Under the pieces are notes generated by a model. That model was not told the DNA's origin. It saw nothing but the letters and a program-made list of their open reading frames with translations, and made no database searches. From assembly GCF_000285535.1 (NCBI RefSeq), contig NZ_HE610986.1, positions 167,853 to 231,852 on the forward strand: a stretch of 64,000 nt of DNA, read 5' to 3'. Origin of the DNA: Bacillus timonensis. GTDB lineage: Bacteria; Bacillota; Bacilli; Bacillales; Bacillaceae_L. Below are positions 8,908 to 17,016 of the stretch, piece by piece (the stretch's first letter is position 1; every line of letters starts with the position of its first letter). A program made the position numbers and the translations under genes.

Positions 8908-9924
8908 ATGATTATCGGATTGTTAGTGATTCTCGTCCTTGTTCTGTTTTTGCCATTTTCGGTAAAGCTTGTTGAGAAGAATTTAGAAGTGTTTTTGTTT
9001 TTCATGGGGCTACTTGCCGCAGTAGTAAGTGGTGTGTTCAACAGTCAACTATTTGTGAGAGCATCTGTGGATCCAATTAAAATTACACTGGCTGTTTTTG
9101 TGGCTGGGCTTTTATTTAAGTGGTTCCATTCTCCACTACAAAAATCTATCGTTGGGCTAAGTAGAAAAATTCCATTTCGATTGTTTATTGGATGGGTCGT
9201 TATTTTTCTCGGGCTCATTTCCAGTATTATTACAGCAATCATAGCGGCACTTGTCCTTGTGTTAATCGTGACATCACTAAGACTTGAGCGTGGTTCTGCG
9301 ATTCGTTTTGTTGTGATTGCCTGTTTTTCAATTGGATTAGGTGCTGCGTTAACACCAATTGGAGAACCGTTATCGACAATTGCAATCAGTAAACTAAATG
9401 AAACGTTTTTCTTTTTAACTGGGTTAATTGGCCCTCAGATTTTTGCTTCCTTTCTTATTTTTGGTATATTGGCTGCCCTAGTTGTAGAACCACCAAAACG
9501 GAATAAAGGGCTAGTAGAAAAAGAATCAAATATAGAAGCATATGAGGAAATTTTCGTACGAGCTTTAAAGATTTACTTCTTTGTGATGGGATTAACCTTA
9601 TTAGGCGCAGGCTTTGAGCCAATGATTAATCGTTATTTCATCGGTCTTGATCCGCTCCTTCTCTATTGGTTAAATATGATTTCTGCAATTCTTGATAATG
9701 CCACTTTAGCTGCTGCTGAAATCAGTCCAGCGATGGACCATTTTACAATCCAATCCATTTTACTAGGCTTATTGATTAGTGGCGGTATGCTAATTCCCGG
9801 GAATATTCCGAATATCATTGCCGCGGGAAAATTAGATATTACCAGTAAAGAATGGGCAAAGTTTGGGGTCCCACTAGGACTATGCATCATGCTCGGTTAC
9901 TTTTTCATTATCTATTTCGCATAA
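8908..9924 (+). CDS. DUF1646 family predicted ion transporter
   Basis: A 338-aa polytopic membrane protein of the DUF1646 family, predicted to transport cations and related to the ArsB/NhaD ion-transporter superfamily. About ten hydrophobic segments are visible. Two conserved polar stretches inside the membrane, LTPIGEPLSTIAISKL (about residue 150) and LDNATLAAAEISPAMD (about 255), resemble the paired re-entrant motifs of that superfamily. The start is ATG with GAGGT eight bases upstream. It is divergent from the marR-mmpl operon. The transported ion is not determined. Confidence 0.78.
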   Translation: MIIGLLVILVLVLFLPFSVKLVEKNLEVFLFFMGLLAAVVSGVFNSQLFVRASVDPIKITLAVFVAGLLFKWFHSPLQKSIVGLSRKIPFRLFIGWVVIFLGLISSIITAIIAALVLVLIVTSLRLERGSAIRFVVIACFSIGLGAALTPIGEPLSTIAISKLNETFFFLTGLIGPQIFASFLIFGILAALVVEPPKRNKGLVEKESNIEAYEEIFVRALKIYFFVMGLTLLGAGFEPMINRYFIGLDPLLLYWLNMISAILDNATLAAAEISPAMDHFTIQSILLGLLISGGMLIPGNIPNIIAAGKLDITSKEWAKFGVPLGLCIMLGYFFIIYFA

Positions 9925-9927
9925 AAA

Positions 9928-10003
9928 AAAATGCCTGACTGAACAGCACCAAAAATTTGTTAGACACAAGATAACAATTTTGGTGCCGTTTATTAGGCAT
10001 TTT
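9928..10003. terminator. Two-tier hairpin between DUF1646 and DUF1284 genes
   Basis: An outer stem AATGCCT/AGGCATT encloses an inner stem GCACCAAAAATTTGTT/AACAATTTTGGTGC with an 11-base loop. A's precede it and T's follow, so it can terminate both convergent genes. At about 75 bases it is unusually long. Confidence 0.75.
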
Positions 10004-10420
10004 CTAATTGACTTCTCGTAATCCTTTTCCATCAAGGATTTCTTGTATCCCTTCTTCGCAAACACCATAGGAGCGCCACGAACAAGATTCGCAGACTGTT
10101 TGAATATCAGATGGAATGACATACTTTTTGATTCTTAATTCAATGTCTTCCCATCTTAAAATATTCCCTATTCGGATGCCGACTTTTTCTAGAATGAGAG
10201 TATCCCTTTCAAAGATGGAGCCGTCTTCACAATGGTATTTGCCATTGTTTGGGTACTTTTCGCATAAGTGATCGGGTCCTTTTACAATTTGAACAAGTGT
10301 CTTCGGATTCTTTCTAAGGGTTTGATGGACAATCGTCATATTTTCCACATATTCCTGAGAATAGCCCATTCCTCGGTAACCCAAAAGGCAAAATAAATGA
10401 TGACCTCGCAGTTTGTACAT
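10004..10420 (-). CDS. DUF1284 domain-containing protein
   Basis: A 138-aa cytoplasmic protein that begins with the family signature KLRGHHLFCLLGYRG. It is rich in Cys and His: the RGHHLFC motif, CEKYP and YHCEDGS in the middle, and CESCSWRSYGVC near the C-terminus. This pattern suggests metal or iron-sulfur binding, though the biochemical function of the family is not known. The start is ATG with GGGGG six bases upstream. Single gene. Confidence 0.78.
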   Translation of the reverse strand: MYKLRGHHLFCLLGYRGMGYSQEYVENMTIVHQTLRKNPKTLVQIVKGPDHLCEKYPNNGKYHCEDGSIFERDTLILEKVGIRIGNILRWEDIELRIKKYVIPSDIQTVCESCSWRSYGVCEEGIQEILDGKGLREVN

Positions 10421-10606
10421 ACTAATCCCCCTGTATTTTTTGTCAACTTAATTTCATATGAAGTTTACATATATTTTATCTTATCATTTATTAAAAACAA
10501 AACTATCGACCTACCGGAAAAATATGGTATTCTCTTGTAGAGTCCCTGAATATAATAGATGTTTGTTTCTAACGCCAATTGGAATATGGAATAAGGAGTT
10601 AAATCA

Positions 10607-11629
10607 ATGATGCTAAATGTTAAAATACATGATCGAATAGATGAATTTTGTAAAGAAAGTAATTTCTCTGGAGTGGTACTTGCAAAACAAAAAAATGACA
10701 AATTAATAGAATTCGCTTATGGGTATTCAAATAGAGCGGAAGAAGTAACTAATAAAATTGATACCCGGTTTGGAATTGCATCAGGTTGCAAACTTTTTAC
10801 CGCTATCGCAATATGCCAGTTGGTTGAAAAGGGTTTAGTAACAGTAGATACAAAACTAAAAGATTGCTTGGAAATTGAGCTCCCCAACTTTGATGAAAGG
10901 ATTACCGTCCAACACTTGTTAACTCATACTTCAGGTGTCCCTGATTACTTTGATGAAGAGGTTATGGATGATTTCGAGGAGCTTTGGAAAGAAAACCCGA
11001 TGTACCTAATTAGAGGCCTGAAGGATTTCCTCCCTTTATTCCAGGATCAAAAAATGATGTTTCAGCCTGGTGAAAAGTTTCATTATAACAATGCCGGTTA
11101 CATTTTATTAGGACTAATCATTGAGGAAAAAACCGGAAAAACTTTTACTAATTATGTGATGGAGAATATTTTCAAGCCTTGTGAAATGGAGGATTCTGGA
11201 TATTTTTCCCTCGATAGTCTTCCTAAAAATACAGCACTTGGGTATATTGATAACGAAGAAGATGGTACATGGCGAACAAATATGTATTCAATTCCCGTTA
11301 AAGGTGGGTCTGATGGAGGAGCATTTGTCACTGCAACTGATATGTTGAAGCTATGGGACGGACTCCTAGATGGTAAATTACTAAGCAAGGAAATGACTAA
11401 ACTACTAGTAACGCCTCACGCACAAGCTGAAGATGATGAATATTACGGATTCGGCATTTGGATTAGTAAAAGAGAATCCGAGATTTATAAATATCATGTT
11501 ATGGGGTACGACCCGGGGGTAAGTTTTGCTTCATCCTATTACCCTGATACCGGCATTACCCTTGTCATTCCATCAAATCAATCATATGGGCCACATGATG
11601 TAACGGATATTTTTGAGGAAAATAAGTAA
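10607..11629 (+). CDS. Serine hydrolase of the beta-lactamase/DD-peptidase superfamily
   Basis: A 340-aa protein of the class C beta-lactamase / esterase family. The nucleophile is in ASGCK (SxxK, Ser59/Lys62), the second motif is YNN (about residue 160), and a C-terminal HVMGYDPG takes the place of the KTG/HxG box. The N-terminus has no signal peptide, so it is more likely a cytoplasmic esterase or peptidase than a secreted beta-lactamase. ATG start with AAGGAG eight bases before. Single gene; the substrate cannot be told from sequence. Confidence 0.85.
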   Translation: MMLNVKIHDRIDEFCKESNFSGVVLAKQKNDKLIEFAYGYSNRAEEVTNKIDTRFGIASGCKLFTAIAICQLVEKGLVTVDTKLKDCLEIELPNFDERITVQHLLTHTSGVPDYFDEEVMDDFEELWKENPMYLIRGLKDFLPLFQDQKMMFQPGEKFHYNNAGYILLGLIIEEKTGKTFTNYVMENIFKPCEMEDSGYFSLDSLPKNTALGYIDNEEDGTWRTNMYSIPVKGGSDGGAFVTATDMLKLWDGLLDGKLLSKEMTKLLVTPHAQAEDDEYYGFGIWISKRESEIYKYHVMGYDPGVSFASSYYPDTGITLVIPSNQSYGPHDVTDIFEENK

Positions 11630-11690
11630 AAAAAAAGAGGCCAGGATTTCGTTAAACTGCTCCGATTTGAGGTGCAATTCCCAAAACCAC

Positions 11691-11885
11691 CTAGTTTAGT
11701 ACCAAAATCACAGAAGCCTTAACAACAGCGTCTATTTCTGAATTTATCACAGCGTCTTTTAAATCTTCGATATTTAGGTTAACTGAAATTGAGTCATAAT
11801 TAATTCCTCCACTTTGTTTTCGTCGCCTGTTAACATTGAAGGGATTAATGTGACTCTTTTTTTTACACAATTATATGGACTTTAT
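11691..11885 (-). mobile_element. Remnant of an IS256-family insertion sequence (left end and transposase N-terminus)
   Basis: On the minus strand a GGAGG ribosome binding site precedes ATG and MTQF, then after a one-base frameshift the frame reads NLNIEDLKDAV...NSEIDAVVKASVILVLN and stops. This matches the N-terminus of IS256-family transposases (MTQxNxNLxxEDLKDAVxxS). Before the ATG lies the A/T-rich left end typical of these elements, with a TTTACACAATTAT sequence. The remaining roughly 350 residues and the right end are missing, so this is a dead fragment. Recognition is by recall of the family. Confidence 0.7.
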
Positions 11886-11911
11886 CCAATCGAATAATTA
11901 GTAAAAGTATT

Positions 11912-12275
11912 ATATGCGGAGATTTTCCGGTTAAAATCATAATTGAACTCGTTTCGGGGTATATAAGGGGAGGTTTTCCGGTTATGGAAAACAAAATCCT
12001 CCATTTCCACGCTTTTCAAGTCAATAGGCGAAATCTCTCCGTCTATTTAAGCATTTTTTAATAAAAATCACTTAATAAACGAAATTTTTCCGTCTATTTA
12101 TAAGCCCAGGTGCTTAACCTAACCTATTCCCCTACCGATGTTGTCAATTACTATGTCAAAGTTGATAAAATTTCGTAGAACCTTTGATAAATAAAGAAAA
12201 AGACGTATGCCAATCCATACGTCAATTTTTGTGCTATTTATTAAGAATGCATCCGAAAACGGAACCTTTTAGGAT
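11912..12275 (+). repeat. Four-box intergenic repeat, copy B, with hairpin tail
   Basis: This lies between the convergent serine hydrolase and PepSY genes, directly after the IS remnant. Boxes are near 11912-11935 and 11961-11985 (forward) and 12023-12048 and 12073-12100 (inverted); each is an imperfect CGGA/TCCG palindrome. A tail follows with TATGTCAAAGTTGATAAA, AAATAAAGAAA, a stem GACGTATG/CATACGTC (12202-12223), a T run, and CCGAAAACGGAACC. The same order of parts is found in copy C. Confidence 0.78.
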
Positions 12276-12306
12276 TTCGTCCTGGTCTCATTTATTTTTT
12301 TACCTA

Positions 12307-12831
12307 TTAGATTTGGTCATCGTTGTAATCATCATCGTCATCGATTTCCTTTTTCAAAATCGTTCCGTCTACTACAGAGATCTTCATTTCGACTTCTTTA
12401 CCCTCATGCTTCATTTCAATTTCATAGTAGCCGTCATCATCTAACTCGATTTCTGTAATTTTACCTGGGGTATCCTTTGTTGCAATTGAAATGGCTTGCT
12501 CTTTTGAAATTTTCACCGTAGCTCCAGATGCTTGAGAAGTAATTCGCTCATCATCACGGTCATCATCCACTTTTACAACTTTTCCAGTAGTTGCATTTAT
12601 GACTACTTCTGCATCATCATGTGCACCTGTAAGTTCAACTTCATAAACAAGTTCTCCATTCTCACGATCAAGTTCCAGTTCCTCAACTTGTGCTCCATTA
12701 ACCTCTTGAGTCGCGATTTCTTTTGCTTTTGTAAAAGGTACTTGCGCTTCCTTTGCAATCGCACTGACACCGACTGCCCCTCCTAATACAACCGTCCCTA
12801 CAATTCCTAGTATTACAAGTTTTTTCTTCAT
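12307..12831 (-). CDS. Exported PepSY-domain protein (YkoI-like)
   Basis: A small secreted or membrane-tethered protein of about 174 aa. It has an N-terminal signal/anchor (MKKKLVILGIVGTVVLGGAVG) followed by two PepSY repeats, each with the strand pattern ...YEVEL...VVINATTGKVVKVDDD and ...YEIEMKHEGKEVEMKISVVDGTILKKE, and an Asp-rich tail. PepSY domains are thought to inhibit peptidases or sense conditions at the envelope. The start chosen has AAAGGAGG eight bases upstream. It follows the second PepSY gene and the two-component system, as ykoI follows ykoGH in B. subtilis. Confidence 0.85.
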   Translation of the reverse strand: MKKKLVILGIVGTVVLGGAVGVSAIAKEAQVPFTKAKEIATQEVNGAQVEELELDRENGELVYEVELTGAHDDAEVVINATTGKVVKVDDDRDDERITSQASGATVKISKEQAISIATKDTPGKITEIELDDDGYYEIEMKHEGKEVEMKISVVDGTILKKEIDDDDDYNDDQI

Positions 12832-12939
12832 TTTTGTTTCCTCCTTTGTTTGAACTATCTTTATCATAGACAATGAAAATGAGGAAGCTCAGATAATAAA
12901 ATGAGAAATTGATGAGAAACATATGAGTGTTTCTAAGAA

Positions 12940-13662
12940 TTAGTCCTCCAAAACAATCGAGATGACTTCACCTGATATTGCGTGAACCTGCACGATTTTT
13001 TCTTCTCCTTGGTCTGTTTCCACCTCTACAAAATAAGAGTACTGCCCCTCTTCTTCTTCAAGCTCAACCTCATCAACAACACCTTTTACATGTTGTAATG
13101 CTAGCTCAATAGCCTGTTGCTCTGAAATTTGTTGTACTGGGGGCTCAGGTGTGCTAGGCACTTGTTCGGATGCGTTCTGTGGCTCCTTCCCATTTTGAAC
13201 AACATCCACAATCTCACCTGTTATTGCTTGTAATTTATAAGTTGATCCTGTTTCACCCTCTACCACTGTTGCATAATAATATACTTCATCTTGCTCGATT
13301 TTCTTATCGATTGTTTTAATTTCTCCCGCTTGCTCTTTTGCTAAAATTTCCCGAATTTCAGCCTCTGTTTTTTCCTGAGACTTCTCGGAAATCTTTGTTA
13401 AATTTATAATATCACCTGTCTTCCGATGAACGTCTATTTCATAATTGCCCTGTTTATTTTCAAATGTAATTTTATAAACGTCCCCTTCCAGACTCACTTC
13501 TGGATTTTTCCCGCTATACATTTTTTCTACAATATCGATGGCATCACTTTCTGACAAAGGTTCTGCAGACGTATAAGTCTTGGTTAGTTGCCAAATGACA
13601 AAGGCTGCAATCAAGATGCCTGTTATTGCCAACAAACTATTCCGAAGGGTTTTGTTTCTCAT
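12940..13662 (-). CDS. Membrane-anchored protein with three PepSY-like repeats
   Basis: About 240 aa with one N-terminal membrane helix (LLAITGILIAAFVIWQL) and a large outside part. Three PepSY-like units are visible: after LSESDAIDIVEKMY, after TEAEIREILAKEQ and after ISEQQAIELALQHVKG, each ending in a (K)TGDI / ITGEIV / ISGEVIS turn. A Pro/Glu-rich linker separates units two and three. The start is ATG with GGAG eight bases upstream; an in-frame GTG overlaps the GGAG. It lies 53 bases after the kinase gene, in the same operon. Likely senses or moderates envelope stress with the kinase. Confidence 0.82.
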   Translation of the reverse strand: MRNKTLRNSLLAITGILIAAFVIWQLTKTYTSAEPLSESDAIDIVEKMYSGKNPEVSLEGDVYKITFENKQGNYEIDVHRKTGDIINLTKISEKSQEKTEAEIREILAKEQAGEIKTIDKKIEQDEVYYYATVVEGETGSTYKLQAITGEIVDVVQNGKEPQNASEQVPSTPEPPVQQISEQQAIELALQHVKGVVDEVELEEEEGQYSYFVEVETDQGEEKIVQVHAISGEVISIVLED

Positions 13663-13715
13663 TGCGTTCACTCCATCATCCTTTTGTATCCACTATATAC
13701 AATTTTTATGAGAAA

Positions 13716-15074
13716 TTAATGAGAATCGTCATGCGAAAGCACAATATTAGCTGTAGTTCCTTTTCCTTCTATACTCTCTAAAAGGATTTTTACACCAATC
13801 ACATCTGCTAATTCTTTTGCAAGTGAAAGTCCTAGGCCATATCCCCCAGTCTTCCTTGCTCTTGCCTTATCCACACGGTAAAAACGGTCAAACACCTTTT
13901 CTACATCATGTGCAGGAATTCCAACTCCCTGATCAATGATCTTAATACTTGGCCTTTTCCGTTCTCGTCCAATAACAACTATCACAGGTTTTTCACTATA
14001 TTTCAGGGCATTTTCCATTAAAATATAAAAAATTTGTTTAAGCTTTTGTTTGTCCGTTTTTACATTGCATTCCTCTTCAACAATAATAGAAATCTCTCGT
14101 TTGTAGCCCTTTCGGAAGGAATTCACAGACTCATCCACAAGCTGAGAAAGTCGTATAGTTTCGATGTGAAGCTTCCATTGTTCATCATGTTTTGCTAGTA
14201 GTAAAAGTTGTTGAGTTAATTCCCGCATATGGATGGCTTCAGACTGAATTGCATCGACCGCTTCATGAAAAAGCTTCGGGTCCGATTGTCCTCTCCGTTC
14301 TAATAGGCTTGCATATGAATCAATAACAGTTAATGGTGTTTTTAACTCGTGTGATGCGTTAGAGACGAAATTCTCCTGCTTCTCATAGTTCACTTCAAGT
14401 AAATCCATCATTTCATTAAATGTTTGACCCATTTCATACAGTTCATCTTTTGATTCCTTTGATAATTCAATTCGTTTGTATTCTCCGCTTTTTCGAATTT
14501 CTCGCATCGTCTGAATCATTGTCGTAATTGGCTGAGTGATGACATTACTAAGCAGCCTTGTTGACACTAGAACTGGAATGGTTGCAATCAAAGTCACTAC
14601 TAGTAAAACCAGGCTTAATGTTTGTAAGTTATTTGCTGTAGCCGAGAGATTTTCAATCACTTGAAGCTCGGCTACTTCCCCATCTACCCAAATAATAGGA
14701 AATGACACGAAGGCATGTGGAGCTCCGTTATATTTAATAATTTGTCGTTGTTTCGTTTTATAGTATGCAGTTGAAACTTTCTCTAACTCCTGTTGTTCAG
14801 GAACAAGTGCTCTTGCAGCAATACTCCCATCTGGTCGCACTACCTGCAGCATTCCATCAATAGGAAGATATGTACGCAGTAAAGCTTGTGCTGAAACAGA
14901 ATGACCTGTTTGAGATATACCATTTATCGCACGTTCTGCCTCAGCCTCCGTTCGATCCAATTCGCTTTTTAGCATGATGTGGCTAAAGGTAAAATAAGAA
15001 GTAATATTGATTATAATAAGCAAAATGATAAAAACTACAGCAGTGAACAAATTAATCTTTTTTCGCAGTTTCAT
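13716..15074 (-). CDS. Sensor histidine kinase (YkoH-like)
   Basis: A 452-aa membrane histidine kinase. Two membrane helices (about residues 10-32 and 155-178) enclose an extracytoplasmic sensor of about 120 residues. Next come a HAMP region (about 180-235), a HisKA phosphoacceptor NFVSNASHELKTPL (His near 242), and an ATPase domain with N box (NALKYSEK), G1 DQGVGIP, F box FDRFYRVDKARARK and G2 GGYGLGLSLAK. Its ATG overlaps the response-regulator stop by ATGA, indicating translational coupling. Position before PepSY genes fits envelope sensing. Confidence 0.92.
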   Translation of the reverse strand: MKLRKKINLFTAVVFIILLIIINITSYFTFSHIMLKSELDRTEAEAERAINGISQTGHSVSAQALLRTYLPIDGMLQVVRPDGSIAARALVPEQQELEKVSTAYYKTKQRQIIKYNGAPHAFVSFPIIWVDGEVAELQVIENLSATANNLQTLSLVLLVVTLIATIPVLVSTRLLSNVITQPITTMIQTMREIRKSGEYKRIELSKESKDELYEMGQTFNEMMDLLEVNYEKQENFVSNASHELKTPLTVIDSYASLLERRGQSDPKLFHEAVDAIQSEAIHMRELTQQLLLLAKHDEQWKLHIETIRLSQLVDESVNSFRKGYKREISIIVEEECNVKTDKQKLKQIFYILMENALKYSEKPVIVVIGRERKRPSIKIIDQGVGIPAHDVEKVFDRFYRVDKARARKTGGYGLGLSLAKELADVIGVKILLESIEGKGTTANIVLSHDDSH

Positions 15075-15775
15075 TTCGATTCCTTCATCACATAGCCGAC
15101 TCCACGCACTGTATGAATCAATGGCTCGCCATATGGTTTATCCATCTTATTTCGTAAATAGCGGATATACACATCGACTATATTTGTATCTCCGTAGTAG
15201 TCATAACCCCATACAGCATTTAATAGTTGCTCCCTATTTAAAACCTGACGTGGGTGTTTCATTAAATAGGCAAGTAAGTCAAATTCACGAGGGGTTAGCT
15301 CAATTGGATTATTCTTACGAATCACTTCATGTGTACTTTCACTCAGTTTTAAATCCCCAATAACAATCCAGTCATCTGTATGATCTTCTTTAGATGTTTC
15401 CTGGTTACGATTATTGCGTAGTGCCACTCGAATACGTGCAAGTAGTTCTTCAATTTTGAACGGCTTTGTCACATAATCATTTGCTCCCAAATCGAGGCCA
15501 GACACTTTGTCCTCAACAGAGTCTTTTGCAGTCAATAGGATAACGGGTGTGGCAGAGTTTGCAGCGCGGATCCGCCTAAGCACCTCGATTCCGCTGATGC
15601 CAGGTAACATGACATCAAGAAGGAGTAAATCCCAATTTTCCTCTTGGAACATCTGCAGACCTGTATTGCCATCAAAGGCTTTTCCGGTTTCATAGCCTTC
15701 ATATGTTAATTCAAGCTCCAATACGCGCGCGATCTTCTCTTCATCTTCTACAATTAAAATTCGTTGTTTCTCCAT
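15071..15775 (-). CDS. OmpR-family response regulator (YkoG-like)
   Basis: A 234-aa transcription factor. The N-terminal receiver domain has acidic residues EDEE, the phosphoacceptor in LLLLDVMLPG, Thr in VILLTAKD and Lys in VTKPF. The C-terminal winged helix has LTPREFDLLAYLMKHP, the recognition segment NIVDVYIRYLRNKMD and ending HTVRGVGYVM. The ATG chosen has GGTGG seven bases upstream; an in-frame TTG two codons earlier is too close to it. First gene of the RR-kinase-PepSY-PepSY operon. Confidence 0.93.
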   Translation of the reverse strand: MEKQRILIVEDEEKIARVLELELTYEGYETGKAFDGNTGLQMFQEENWDLLLLDVMLPGISGIEVLRRIRAANSATPVILLTAKDSVEDKVSGLDLGANDYVTKPFKIEELLARIRVALRNNRNQETSKEDHTDDWIVIGDLKLSESTHEVIRKNNPIELTPREFDLLAYLMKHPRQVLNREQLLNAVWGYDYYGDTNIVDVYIRYLRNKMDKPYGEPLIHTVRGVGYVMKESK

Positions 15776-15814
15776 CTCCAATCCACCCTCATTTCTATGT
15801 AACTATAACTATTT

Positions 15815-16372
15815 CTATGTGTGTTCCTTTTTTACTAGTTTAGCCAAAATATAAAGGATTCCAACAATCGAAACGATTGTTAGTACGATTTTCCCTTCCA
15901 TCGTTCCTGATGTGACATGGTGCACCGAGTAAACCTCGATTAGTAAGGAAGGAATCTTTCCAAGTGAGCTTGCTATTAGAAAGACGATGAAACTCACTTC
16001 ACCAATTGCAGCTGTAAAGGTAACTACCCCTGAAGGAATAAAAGGGAACAATCGTAATAGCAGAATAATCATGAACGCATCCTTTCCCTTAGCGGAAAGC
16101 AGTTTTCGAATAAGCAAAGATTTGTGTTTCCTCTTATCAATGAACCTCTTAAACCCTTTACGGTATAACCAAAATGACAAAATCGCTCCTAAAGCTTCTC
16201 CGCTAAAGGAGATGAGTGTCCCTTTCCAAATACCAAAAACGAGAAGATTTGCAGCTGTAATAAAGACGCTAGGAAGTACACCAAAAATGCTAACAACAAT
16301 ATTTAGTAACAAGCTTATGATAACTGCATATGCCTCGTTATGTATAAGAATTTCTACTATTCTCTCCTGCAT
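15815..16372 (-). CDS. TVP38/TMEM64 (DedA-like, VTT domain) membrane protein
   Basis: A 185-aa polytopic protein of the SNARE-associated / VTT family. Members are linked to lipid scrambling or membrane homeostasis. Visible: hydrophobic stretches at about residues 15-35, 40-65, 100-130 and 155-178; the family motif LSFWLYRKGFKRF; and a re-entrant-type LLLRLFPFIPSGVVTFTAAIGEVSF, containing the typical F-P-x-x-P core. ATG with GGAGG at good spacing. It lies immediately upstream of the two-component operon on the same strand and may be cotranscribed. Confidence 0.85.
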   Translation of the reverse strand: MQERIVEILIHNEAYAVIISLLLNIVVSIFGVLPSVFITAANLLVFGIWKGTLISFSGEALGAILSFWLYRKGFKRFIDKRKHKSLLIRKLLSAKGKDAFMIILLLRLFPFIPSGVVTFTAAIGEVSFIVFLIASSLGKIPSLLIEVYSVHHVTSGTMEGKIVLTIVSIVGILYILAKLVKKEHT

Positions 16373-16422
16373 GGATATCCTCCGTAATGTACTTGTTCTT
16401 ATTATGCCATATTATTCGTTCT

Positions 16423-16456
16423 AAAAAAGACCGCATGGATGAAAAGAATCCATGCG
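16423..16456 (-). terminator. Terminator of the 39-aa ORF
   Basis: A 9-bp stem CGCATGGAT/ATCCATGCG is followed on the minus strand by a T-rich tract (GTCTTTTTT). Confidence 0.8.
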
Positions 16457-16470
16457 AACTTAAACACTAC

Positions 16471-16590
16471 TTATTCTTCTTCAATTTCTTCCTCTTCGGA
16501 CCTTGGTCTTCTACCCCAAAAGAATTCCCATGCATCAACTGGTCGGAACTCCTGCTCTTCACGGTTTGCGTTTTCTTTCTTATCAGCCAA
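16471..16590 (-). CDS. Small acidic protein, 39 aa
   Basis: A short reading frame starting at TTG with a strong GGGGAGGT site seven bases upstream, and ending shortly before a good terminator. The product begins MADKKENANREEQEFRPVD, continues AWEFFWGRRPRSEEEE and ends in acidic residues. The combination of site, frame and terminator argues that it is expressed. I do not recognise the family. The aromatic core AWEFFWG within a charged protein suggests a protein-protein contact. Confidence 0.6.
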   Translation of the reverse strand: MADKKENANREEQEFRPVDAWEFFWGRRPRSEEEEIEEE

Positions 16591-16644
16591 AACCAACACC
16601 TCCCCAATTCAGTTGTCGTATTATCCTATTCAGGAGGGTGCGTA

Positions 16645-16683
16645 ATGTTTTTCAAATCTGCCTATTTTAAATGGAATTTCTAG
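16645..16683 (+). CDS. Possible 12-aa leader peptide
   Basis: ATG to TAG encoding MFFKSAYFKWNF, with a perfect AGGAGG seven bases upstream. It is in the leader region of the small basic-protein gene about 60 bases downstream. Such a strong site before a tiny frame suggests a translated leader or a small hydrophobic peptide. No attenuator structure was identified. Confidence 0.3.
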   Translation: MFFKSAYFKWNF

Positions 16684-16747
16684 ATGGACGGAAGGTGGAG
16701 GAACTTGTATACTGTAAATGTAAATATTTTGAAGAGGTGATTTACAG

Positions 16748-16960
16748 ATGGCAAAATCAAACGCTCGTAAAAAACGAGAGAAGCTTGTTCGCGAAGGAAA
16801 GCGAAATCCAGAGAACGGGAGAAGCCCATTTGCACTGTTTGACATGCAATCAAGGCTAACAAAAACGAAAAAAGATCACTTATACCGCACTAAACATAAG
16901 AACCAATCATTCACAGATGGAAATGATGGTTCTTTTTTATTTGTTTTTTTGAGACAGTGA
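16748..16960 (+). CDS. Small basic conserved protein, 70 aa
   Basis: A Lys/Arg-rich small protein: MAKSNARKKREKLVREGKR, then NPENGRSPFALFDMQSRLTKTKKDHLYRTKHKN. It resembles short basic proteins of unknown function that are common in Bacillus; I cannot give a confident name. It has GAGGTG about eight bases before ATG. The last 20 codons run through an apparent terminator hairpin, so the C-terminal extension may be a recent addition after loss of an earlier stop codon. Confidence 0.65.
   Translation: MAKSNARKKREKLVREGKRNPENGRSPFALFDMQSRLTKTKKDHLYRTKHKNQSFTDGNDGSFLFVFLRQ
16898..16938 (+). terminator. Terminator overlapping the end of the small basic gene
   Basis: Stem AAGAACC-ATCATT paired with AATGAT-GGTTCTT (one bulged A), followed by TTTTT. 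It lies inside the reading frame upstream of the TGA stop. Confidence 0.75.
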
Positions 16961-16974
16961 CTATAAAAGTACCA

Positions 16975-17005
16975 TAAAAAATGCTGACAACCAAAATGTC
17001 AGCAT
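16975..17005 (-). terminator. Terminator of the DUF438 gene
   Basis: A 9-bp stem ATGCTGACA/TGTCAGCAT followed on the minus strand by TTTTTTATGG, just after the stop codon. Confidence 0.85.
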
Positions 17006-17016
17006 CTTTGTATCCC

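Noticed and set aside
16680..16862. A minus-strand gene opposite the small basic protein
   Set aside because: It has no binding site and is the complement of the well-supported plus-strand frame.
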